64,000 bases of DNA from Oegoconia quadripuncta (lineage: Eukaryota > Arthropoda > Insecta > Lepidoptera > Autostichidae). The stretch is taken from positions 3,643,501-3,707,500 of the forward strand of contig OX438754.1 of assembly GCA_949316235.1 (NCBI GenBank), in the 5' to 3' direction. This document shows positions 35,601 to 47,600 of the stretch, one piece after another. The notes beneath the pieces are model-generated. The model made no database searches, had not been told where the DNA came from, and saw nothing but the letters and a program-made list of their open reading frames with translations. How positions within the stretch are numbered: position 1 is the first letter of the stretch; each line of letters begins with the position of its first letter. The translations under genes were made by a program, and so were the position numbers.

Positions 35601-38600
35601 CTATTCATTTGTATCCAAACGACTATGTACTTCAAGTTAAGTTTTGAGTATGACGTCAAAATCGGACGGTTACTGATAAACACTTGACGTTTTATGCCGA
35701 AGATGACGTCAGTAAATGACGCCCCAAAAAAGGGTTGTGTCGTGTTTGGAAACGTTAGTAAATTAAGACCTAAACTGTACTTGAGATTTACCTGTTATAA
35801 ATTTTAAATACGTCTTTCATTGTTCTCAAATTAAAAGTGGAGCACTCCCGTCCCTTAATTCCTGGATGTTCCCTTGCTCTTGAGACTCCACAGTCGACCC
35901 ATGGCCATAGATATAACACCACCTTATCGCCTATCCTGTCGCCGCGGCATCATAAAAGATAAATATTTATTAACGCGATTATTGAAATATGTGCCAAAGA
36001 TAGCCACATGTAGTCACTGTAACATGACGCACAGACATTTACCAAGTAAAGATTAAATATCTCTAATTACATTATTTACTATTAATTGACACAATTAATT
36101 ATAGCACATTATTTGAGAATTACTGTACATACAGTTAAATGGCTAAAAAAAGAATAAAGATAGGTAAACACGATCTCGCTCTAGCTCTCTAAGGTTCTAT
36201 AAGGTTCTCTAAGGTTTGCTGGTAGAAAACTCTGTCGGAGTTAAGCTCGCCTTTGTACATTTTATATACAATGCATATTTCTGTAACAATTTTGTGTGCA
36301 ATAAAGATATTAAGATGATCTCGTCGTAGCAGTTCCGAAAAACGGCTCCTTTCAGTTTTTTGAAGTAAGGGTATTTGAATTAAAAGAACTAATTTAGGAT
36401 GGAAATAGTGTGGACCGTCCAATCCACTAAATTCGAATCTAACTGTCTAACTCGATTCTTCTTCTTCAATTTAAGAGCTATGCTCTTGGCGGGGGAGAAA
36501 TGACCACGTTTAACTCGATTTTTTTTATGTCTTTGCACATACACACAGCCCACACTAAGTAGCAGTTCTTCACTAGTAAGCAGTTCCACACTAAGTAACT
36601 AGGCTTGTATTATGGATAACCAGATCGTTGATAAACTACACATATACATTTTTTTTGTAAATAAATACATAAAAAAATAAACAAACATCCATAATTCGGG
36701 AACACATGTCTGTATTCATCATACAAAAATATGCCCTTAGCGGGATTCGAACCCGCAACCTTTTGGTATAGCAGTCAGAATTTTTAACCACTACACTAAA
36801 CAGGTAGTCTAAATTAATCACCTTACTATTTCCTAATTAGATTACCTATAGTGTAATAAGGGTTAAAGCTAGTAACTATTATCAAATCTGTGCTAAAGCG
36901 TTTATTAATATCCAATTTGTAGGAAATCTAATTAGGAAAAGGAAGGTGTAATCGAAGTTAAAACAATTAGATTCCGATATAGTGGAATTTAGTCCCGACC
37001 GCACTATTTCAATACTAAATGTTATACCGCATACATTGCTGGAGGCTTGGTTCTGTTAATTCAAATACCTTTACTTCAACCAGCAATGTATGCCGAAATA
37101 GTCTCTGCATTTAGCATGGTGTAATAAGCTCTTCCTAACTTCCGATTTCCTGATTAGAGTGTTGCTAATTAGATTCCCTAAAAATAAGATTTTTTTTTTA
37201 TGCAAGACGGGTTCGTACTTTACGTCAATCACACCTGATGTTAAGTGAAGATGAGGCCGAAGGTGGAAGCGTACTGACCCGGAAACCCCAACACATTTGG
37301 GGGACTGGCTATCTTATCTCTGGCAACCGGAACACAACAATGCTATTAACATTGCTGTTTGGAGGCAGATTTGGATAAGATGGTGGTAGCTAGCCAGGCG
37401 GACATTTAAAATGCCCTACCACCAACCAAACCGAGTACTTAAACATATACCCCGCTGGGGATCGAACCCGCGACCTCCGAAACGTAAACCCAATGTTAAT
37501 AATAGGTTAAATAAGTAGCATAAGATATAGTGTAATAAGCGCTTTAATGCGGAAGTAGATGGTGTAGTCTTTGTTTCTCCATGGTTATTTATTTATTATT
37601 TTATTTAATTAGGTTTGTGAATCCATTGTCCACACTGCGAGGCTGCATGGCTGGCTTCGACACAGATCGCAGCGCAATGAAATCAATTTGGGAAAACTAC
37701 TGAAAGATTGCTAACTTGATATCCTTCTTAGTAGTACAAGGCTATAAGTGATAGCTTGTCATATATTTAGCCCATTTGTGACTGTGAATGTATTTTTTGT
37801 TACCTATGTTGAATTAGATACAGGAACCGGTTGAATAGGTCTCCAGTGTTTATTGTGTTCATTTTTGGACTATTTTTAATATGATTGTACCGACAATTAA
37901 GGTATGTTCGCCTAATAAGGGCCGGTTCCAAATAAGCGCCACCATTTTAAAACTTCCACTCCCGATACTATATTGAAATCAAATCTTGCGCCGACGTTCC
38001 TCATTAACCAATCATTGAAGCGCGTTGGCATTACTTGAATTTTAAGGCACAATTTTGTTAGTATACCTGTCAATGCAGTTCATGTCACGACGTGTAGGTC
38101 GATTTATAAAATTTTTTGTTCTTATTCTGACTAATTCAAGTGTTTCTGTTTCGTTTTTGCAAGAAATTTGAAGTCTAAAGGAATAAGTAACATTTAGGCG
38201 TGGATTGTGAAGGTAAGGTTATTGAAAGCACTATTTTCTTTTGTCGATTTTTATTGGTTTTCTCCGGAATAGCGAAGTGCCTAAGAAGGTCCACCTCCTT
38301 GCCACCAAATAAGGACCGGACCTAATTAGGTGTATAAAACTGTAAACGGCTTGTTTACATAATCCGATGAACTCAAACTCAACTGATTTACTAACGTAAC
38401 ATACACTACGATTACTTACTATTTACTAAACTTTCATAGTCCGAATAAGGTCCACTGGTAAAAATGTGATTTCTATAGACTTAATAAGGCCCAAAGGCTA
38501 ATGCCTGAAAATGTTCCTTAATATGTTATTTTTATGCTTAAAATTATTTCAGTTAGTAAATAACAATACAAAACCAAACTGTGTTTTGTTAAAAGACATA

Positions 38601-41600
38601 AATCAAATCTATTATTCTGCATTTAAGTTTCTATAGTCTTTATAAGGACCATCACTTTAATTCTTGTTAATTTATGGACGAATCTATCGGGAATGACAGA
38701 AACAATTGTAACAGTTTAGAACAAAAGTAAATAAAAAAACAAAATAAAGTCGTTTCGGAATAATCAACTGAATAGGAATGAGCCTTATTGAGATCACCTA
38801 TTTCTAATAAGGTCCATTGACAATCTTTTTAAAAAGAAAATTTGCCATTAATTTACTTTTGTTGCGTGGGTTTTGGTTAAAATTTCTACTTCAAATAATG
38901 GCTATTTGTATATTTTAGATGAGTTTTAAATTGAAATACTTCTTATATCAAATTTAGAAGGATTTGCAAAAATGTGGTCCGTATTAGGCGAACTTACCTT
39001 ATATAAATAACGTTTGTGTGAGATATTTTGTTAGACTGGAATTATTGATTTCTCTTCTACACAGGGTAAATTTGAATTTATGTAATTCTGATTAACTGGT
39101 GACGCCCTCTTGATTACGAACTTTTCATCAATTTAGACATTTGCCTAACTACAATGTCATTCAAAAATACAGCGAATAAAGCCCACTTACAAAATTTAAT
39201 GACAAGCTGAAATAACAAAGGGGAATTGAATATAGAGATGCAATAAATGTATCGATGTTTACAAAACATCGATGTATCATTCATGAACAGCGATGATTTG
39301 GTGAACGATACATCGCCGATTCATTGGGAACTCAAAATCAGAAATCAAAATCAAAAAATGCTTTATTTTGTAGGTACACAGGGTACACTTAAAATAGTCA
39401 GATTTTACATTTTTTAAGCTACTGCTTGTTCAAAAGCCACTTTTGTCCTGAGAAGAACAAGCAAGAAACACGAGAGGATGCTCTTTTTTAAAAAAAGTTT
39501 TTATGTTAAAAAATTATTAATTATTATTTTATATTATAATATTTCATTATTAATTGTGAAATAACGGGCTGTTCATGTCCATGAATGTTTATCATCTAAA
39601 TAATCTGATATTTTATAATATGCTTTCTTAATAAGTTTCTGTTTTATAGTATCTTTAAATTTATTGAAAGGAAAATTTTGTATATCAACAGGAACCTTAT
39701 TAAAAAAGCGTATACATAACCCTTTGAATGAAATACTGACTGACTTTGCGGAGGCGACTTATGTGACCTGCAAGTTTATCTTTATTTCTTGTATTGACAT
39801 CATGTTTATCACTATTTTTCCAAAATGATGCTATATTTTTTTTGACATATATTAGATTTTCAAAAATGTACTGTGACGAAAAGGTTAGAATATTATACTC
39901 TTTAAATCTGTCTCTAAATCACACTGCAGGTCTCAACTTATATCTCAAACTTCGACATCGTTCATGATATATCGTTACCATGTCTGTGCGAAGCGAGCGC
40001 TTATTTTCAGAAGCCATCACCCAGGAAAGAAATAGGCTTTTGGGAACTAGATTATTAACTTCATCACATCACTACTTAGCTAAGTTACTCTTCTATTGCT
40101 ACTATTTAGTATGAATTAAATTAAGGTACCCTTTGTTTACGACACCTTAGGGATGGAGGACTGATAAATATCTGATAACACAGGATTTATCCTAGGTAAC
40201 AGTCCACCATGATCTTACCTGTATTTAAAATGATGCTAAACCTTCTAAGTACAATTGATATTTATTTACTTTGTATTAGTATGTAAGTTGAATGTACATT
40301 AATAATGTGTCCAAAGATCCAATTTAAATAAGTTTGGATGTGTTAAAATCTTGTTGTAAAATAAATCAGAGAGTTAAAATATTTTGAGGGGAATACTGTT
40401 GCATTGGTATGTGGTATATTTGAGATCTTTTTAAAAATACACTAAGTGTACATACACTTTAAGTCTTGTGTGTGATATAGGATAAAAACATAAGAAAAAT
40501 ACCGATGTTTATTAACATCTATGTTTTGTAATTTGAACGTCGAGGTTTTCAAACATCGATGTTTTTAACAACGATGTTGCATCACTAATTGTGAATGTCG
40601 ACATTATTTTGTTTGTAGGTAAACATCACTGTAACATCAGCATTAGTACTTTATGTCAAAGTAATTTATTTGTTTATTTCATTTTATATGTACTTCGGCT
40701 TTCCGGAACCAACCAGCTTAAATGATTAACTTTCTAAGCATGATTGTTATAGTGCAGTCTAGTATTGACCCGCGAGTTCGTCCGCGTGGAATTCGTTGAT
40801 ATACCGCACATTTTTTATCATAAGGAAAAAAATAGGGCATATTAGATAAGTAAAATAGAAGCTATTGCATAGGTAGTTTATTTATTTTTTGTCCAATTCA
40901 TCATGCAATAAAGCGTTGTGTCTATTCCACATAATTATCATTAAATTGACGATCTGTTTGGTGTAGTGCTTAGAAACTCTGACCGAATGTATTGTATGAT
41001 GAATACGGACAGGTGTACCCGAGTTATGGATGTTTTCATTTATATTAAGTATTTATTCCAACAATCCAACACTTTGTCCCAACTCACGATGGAACTACAT
41101 CAAACATGCACGAACTATCTCTCTACTTGTGGACGGTTGGACGAACTGTTGGACGATAGTTTGGAGCCGGCATTAAACAATGTTTGGAACACCCAAACTA
41201 TGTTTGAATATCTCTGATTACCCCATATGGGATAAAGGTTATGACGTTATGTATGCATGTTAGGTGTGTGCGTATCTTTAAGTAACAGGCAGGTAGGTTA
41301 TTTTATAACTTCGGTATCTTATCTCCATCCGATTGCGATACAAATTATGTGTTTTAGTGAAATTTATCTTATCTGCGGACAGTTGCGTGACTAAGTTGCA
41401 TGCATCGCCGGCTATGAGTGGAAATAATTGATATTTGTTGTGAACTATGAATCACTACAAATACTATTTGAGTTGGTAAAGACTTCTTCCCGAGTTAGAT
41501 TGATTACAGGTAGGTACCTCGTACTGTGCAGCGCCTAAAATATAGATAGTTTGCAAAACGGTTTTTTGTCATAGGGACTGTTTTCGTAAACGCGAACGCG

Positions 41601-44600
41601 ATGGTAAAGTTAAAAGCGAGACAAAATTCGCACTTCGCACACTGATCTATTTTACCATAAGTTTTTAGGTTGTCAACGGCCAAACCTACTATTAACAACC
41701 GGAGCACGCGCAGTGTAGGGTTCCATAACTGCCAGTAACAATATGCTGACTTAGAAGAGCCTTTTTGTAGTTTGACAAAAAAAAATCAATTAAATGTACA
41801 TTTTATACGTTTCTCGACTATTACTCATTAACGTGTAAAATCTTACCTTTGGTAGTTTTCCTTTTAACTTCATTATATATATACTACTGGTGTGAAATTT
41901 TTATCCAAAATCAATCGTTTAGCTTAAAACGTAAGACTATGTTTTCTATAAGTTCTATAAGTATAAAGTAAGTTTCTATAAGATATTTAAATGTACCTTC
42001 CTTATTCAAACAATAAAGCGTATTTGATTGATTGATTGATTGACTATGATATCATCGAAAAACACCAAAAAACTGGTTTATCTAAGTAACACGAGTATTA
42101 TAAATGCGAAAGTTTGTATGTTTATTTGTTTATTGCTCAATTACGGCGAAACGTATGAACGGATTTGGATGAAATTTGGTATATAGATAGAATACACCCT
42201 GGATTAAGACATAGGATATTTTTTATCGCGATAAAGTGAGTAGTTCCCGCGGGATAAACAAATTTCCGCGATAAAGTTATTCCACGCAGGCGAAGCCGCG
42301 GGCGGACAGCTAGTATGCTATATATCTTCGATATAGCTTAACCGATTTTCATCAAACTTGGCTAAGAACGTGTCGTTTAGTCTTTAATATAAAAAAAGCC
42401 GTCAAACATATAACACTCGTCTTTTTTCGTTGGGGTTAAAAAAATCATAATTTAAAATGTTATATCGCTTCTGTTATAACACGGTCGATATAGTAATTAA
42501 AGTCCGATTAGATTAAATTAAAAGCTGTATTAAACGGAATTAGCTGGCACTGATTGACGGGTCAGTGTTGTCATTGATCAAGCGCCCAAGCCATTAATTT
42601 GCTAATCACATGCGATCGGAATGGGATATCGGAAATGCTTCAGAATTAGGTAATTGGGAGAGGCCTTTTTGGACGCAATTTTGCTACCTCTCGAAAGCTG
42701 TTATAACACCGTATGAAAAGAGATATGATAAAAGTTTGAAGTCTATATCTAGATATCTGTATATTTTTTGTATTTGTATTTATTTATCTAAAATGTTACA
42801 AAGATATATTTACAGGTGTCACACAAACCTATATAGGTTTATGCAAACACGGTACCTATGTCATCATCGGACGAGTGAGTATGGATGACATAGTGATTTC
42901 TATTATTCTAGTTATAAGTCTAGAAGAAAACAAAAAAAAATGTGTGTCTGTCTGTGAGACTCTAACAGAATTGAGAAAATCCTAGTTTTCAATTGCTAAA
43001 AGTAAAAGTTACAATGCCAACAGCTGATATCGTACTTGTAGATATGACAATGATAATCTGATTAAGATATCTTCAATTTATCACTGGTTAAATTTAAAAA
43101 CAGTTTGAAGCTAGGTGCTGTGGGCCACAGACTATGGTGTGCCTTTTGTGTAATAGTTAAAATTTAAATTGAACACTTAAGCGCTTATTATCGTGATGCA
43201 ATCTGCATGACTGAGAAATAAAAATATAACGGCATGTGAAGTCCCCAACCCGCATTGGAATGTGCATTTTGCATGTGCAAAAAATCAAAAATCACAAGAA
43301 GTTAAAAATGAATCCTTACAGAAGTAATCCTATTTGTAGAAAATCTAATTAGAAACACTGTAATTAGAAAATCAGAATTTAGGAAGCGTTTATTACATCA
43401 TCATAATTCGGCATTCATTGCTGGTTGAAGGAAGGATATTCGAATTAACAGAATCAAGGCTCCCAGCAATGTATATCGAATTAGTCTGCATTTAGGTTGG
43501 AAGTACCCTCTAGTATCAGTAGTCCGATGATGCAGATGATTATAGATCATCGGACTACTGATTATTTACACATTTCGATCGACTTCCCGAAATAAGAAAT
43601 GGATGCGGTAGTATTATAAACTTTATTTTTGCATATTTACATCTTCCTATTTACTAATTAGATGCCCAATAAATAGGGTATCTTTTCATTTGCGATACTT
43701 TGACGGATGGTATGCAAATGCCTTAGGCCGACTGTATTGTTGTACCTAATGAAGTGTAATACAATATGCAATGAGAATCCTTAAATATTTTGAATTTAAA
43801 GAAATACCCATCAATTGAGCATTTTTTTTTAAAGAAACACATTTTTCAACTCTAGCTTATTTAGTTACTTATTTAGTGCTTGCGTTTCTTAATGATTAAT
43901 TTTTTGCAAGTGTTACTACATTTACAACACTTTATCGCGGTTATTCGTTTTTCCGAGGTCAAACCGTACTTTCCCTGGGCTAATAGGCATAGATGGGTAT
44001 CCATCAAGCTGGTCCATCGTTCTGACTATTTGAATGATAAGCAAGCATGGACATAGCTGTCTATTATTCATATAATTACGAAATCACAAATTGTAACCCA
44101 TAATCTGTTTAAAAGAGCAACCCTAGAGTTTCTTGTTCGTTCTTCTCTAGGGAGTCAGCTTTGCGAATGAGCCGTAAATTTAAATGTGATATTGTATGTA
44201 ATGTATTTTTACCAAAAGTGGGGTTGGGCAAATCCTTTACATCGGTGGTGGGATTGCAAGGTCTTAAAACCTTGAATCACTTATCGGCTGCGCCGGTGAA
44301 TAATACTGCGTCTTGGACAGTCATCTGAACGGGTGGTTGATATATCGGCTCAACCACAAGCCGTGTTACCGCGTAGAGACGGCCCACCCCGAATATTAGA
44401 CGAGAGGCTGGCTATATAAGCATCCCGCCGAGAAAACTTCGATAGCGCGTTTTAGGATGCGTTAAGGGTGGGGCAGAGAGAGATGGTTTATTGAATAAAG
44501 CTATGAGTTGGCGTGGGATGGTTATAGTAACCAGATGCTTTTTAATTGTGGACGATAAACGATAGGTGTTACGTGTTTGATGGTGTTGTGAATGTGTTTT

Positions 44601-47600
44601 TCCAGTCTTTGTAAGGACGTGTTTTAGTAATGCGTGGTCCGATTTGAGTGTGTTTTTTTATATTAATATTACTAAAGTTAAAAACAAGTTAAAGACCTTC
44701 GACCTCATCTTAACTTAACATCAGGTGTGATTGAAGTCAAGTTCTAATCCGTTGTGCATTAAAAAAAATCTTTATAAACGCTCTGAATAGTCACTTATCA
44801 AATGTCTGATCGCGAACTTTCGATAATGACGGGAAAATAAAAACGTGTTTACTCGGTTTATTTAATTAAATTAAAGGATAACTTTTTAAAGACTCAAAAA
44901 ATATCTCATTAAAAACTTTTCATGTAAAAAATTGGCCCAGTCTTGTGACTCTACCACAAAGATATGTGAAGTATATATATTTTCATTACGAGTCAAGATA
45001 ATGACAACACGTCCGATGAGTTGAATAGCTATTTATTGACTGTCTTTCCAAACACATACAAACATACAACAATCACTTATACATTAGTATCCTACTAAAT
45101 CTAAATATATTTTTCAAATGCTGACGAAGCAGTGGTGATTATCACCATTGGTTCTTTTACATTACGCGAATGCTTCATCTTTTGGCATTTATCGCAATTC
45201 CGCACATATTCTTTAACATCTTTCTTCGAGTTCTGGCTAGAAAAAACGACGTTTAATATTATTGACCATTCTGTGTACTCCGGCGTGGCCCGCTACTACG
45301 CAATAAATGGTAACCATTCAAAATATAATGCTTTTCTTCACTGTCGTGAATACGCGTAACCCCATGTAAAACACAAATTCTTGGAATACTATGCTCGTTT
45401 GTCAATTTACTGATTTCACTAGTTATCTCTTTAATAAACGACGAGTTATTATCTCTCTTTACTATGCATAGTTCATTAAATTGTATTTTTTGACAGAATG
45501 CACTCAATTTTGTTACGAGTTCCGCTCGGGTAAATCGTAATTTAAAATTGAAATTAATATATAAAATATTTTTGTCTTGTGAAAATGTAAAACATTCTGA
45601 TTCCATATATCATATTTATGCATCTTAGTTTACACAACTCTTTTTCTTCAATGAGCATTAATTCTACTAAATCACTAGGTTTCTTTAGTATTTCCACGAA
45701 TCGCGGTTGATCAGTCCGCTTCATTTGATATTGGCCAGAAGAGGTTAAATAATGTACGACTTGGAGTGCCCAAAAGTTGTTTGTGATATTGGTTTGAGTC
45801 CGAGGTTGTTTTAAATATTAAACGTTTTATAAATTGAAACCTATATTATTTAGAAACTAGCTTTTCGCACGCGGCTTCGATTGCGTGGAGTAACTTTATC
45901 GCGGAAAGTGTATCCCGCGGGAACTACTCACTTTATCGGGATAAAAAATGTCCTATGCCTTAATTCGGGGTATGTTCTACCTATATACCAAATTTCAACC
46001 AAATCCGTTTATCCGTTTCGCCGTGATTGAGCAACAAACAAACATCCAAACTGTCGCATTTATAATATAAGATTGAAACAACACAGATCGTGAGGTTATT
46101 CATTTAAAAGAAAATTTGCTTGGCTTCCTTCTATACTTTCTACACATCAACATCTCTTTGATCTTAACATAGTATAATGCAAGTGCAATGTACTGTAGTG
46201 GCCGGTTTTTTAAACTTATACTCGTAATATTAGGTACATACAGTAATTTAATTCCTTTTTTCTCTACCTATCTAAAGAATCATTATGAATTATGTACAAC
46301 CAAATTCAAAACTGTAGTCATAGTCAAGTTCAAACGATATTTTTCTTTTAAAGCCAAAGTATCAAGTACCGTTCTTGAGTTCACTCCTCTCGGAGAAGGC
46401 AAAGGGATCTAAGCTCATACAGCAACGCCTTATTTCTCTTATTTCTTAAGTTTATATGTCAGTCTCAGTCAAAACAAGTAATTCGTCGTATACAGAGTCT
46501 AGTCACGCGGTCAAGTCATTCTTCAGTAAAGTGGCAGAATGCTTTACAAAAGATTTTGGCGGCTTCTTATGGGAACCAGAAAGCTTCGTTAGGCACTTTA
46601 ATTTACACTTCTCTTCATTTGTACACCATTACTAACTTATGCTGCACAATATTCTGCCATTATTAACCTTCAAAAGTCAGAATGCACAAATTATAGGAAT
46701 TATAAACAAAAATACTACTTCACTCGCCAAGATCCCGCCAAAAAGCCTGTCAAACTTGGACTGTGAATTCCATTTTTGAACCGGACGATACCTACCTATT
46801 TATAAACAAAAAAAATATGAAACGTTCTTTCACCTTTATCAACGAAAGTTATACAAATATTATTGATTGATTTTGATTGATTTTTTTTACATGTCTCATG
46901 TAGTAAATACAGAGGTGAAAAATGGTGACGCCACTTTTGACTACGAACAATAAAATTATCCCCAAGGAACAATATTCAACAAAATAATTTCGATTACTTA
47001 CAAAGTAAACATTCTGAAACCACTTTTAGTATAGAAGGCCAACAATTTTCGGCTGAATTCGGCTATGGTTCCTATTGGAAAGTTTTTCGTAAGTGAAGTT
47101 AACAGTAAAGAGGAATTACACGAATGATTTCACCATGTACAAGCTCTCGTGGCGCAGTTGCATTCACTATTCAGCTTCTTTGTTTCTTTCTTTTCTTTCT
47201 ATTCGCGATCAGTCCTTGGATGGGTGATCACTACTGGCATTTTAATACAAGTGTTTCCGTGCTTCGGAGGGCAAGTTATACTGACGACCGATTGGTGTAG
47301 TGGATAGTGACCCTATCAACGAAACCAACGGTTGCGGGTTCGAATCCCGCGAGGGGTAAATGTTTGTGTGATGAATACGAACATTTATTCCCGAGTCTTG
47401 GATGTTTATATAAATATTTATTTATGTTTATCCGTTATCTAGTATCCATAGCACAAGCTTTGCTTAGTTTGGGAATGGATGATTTGTGTGTCTGTTTATT
47501 GTATATTATATTATATTGTATTGTATTGTATTGTATTGTATTGTATTGTATTGAATTGTATTGTATCGTGTCGTGTCGTGTCGTGTCGTGTCGTGTCGTG

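Noticed and set aside
36730..36810. tRNA-like sequence with A and B boxes
   Set aside because: It is the head of a SINE-D and continues into the SINE body; other heads of SINE-A, B and C behave the same way.
44220..44480. Solo LTR
   Set aside because: A TATA-like box and AATAAA are present but no TG/CA borders or duplication; kept only as a weak note.
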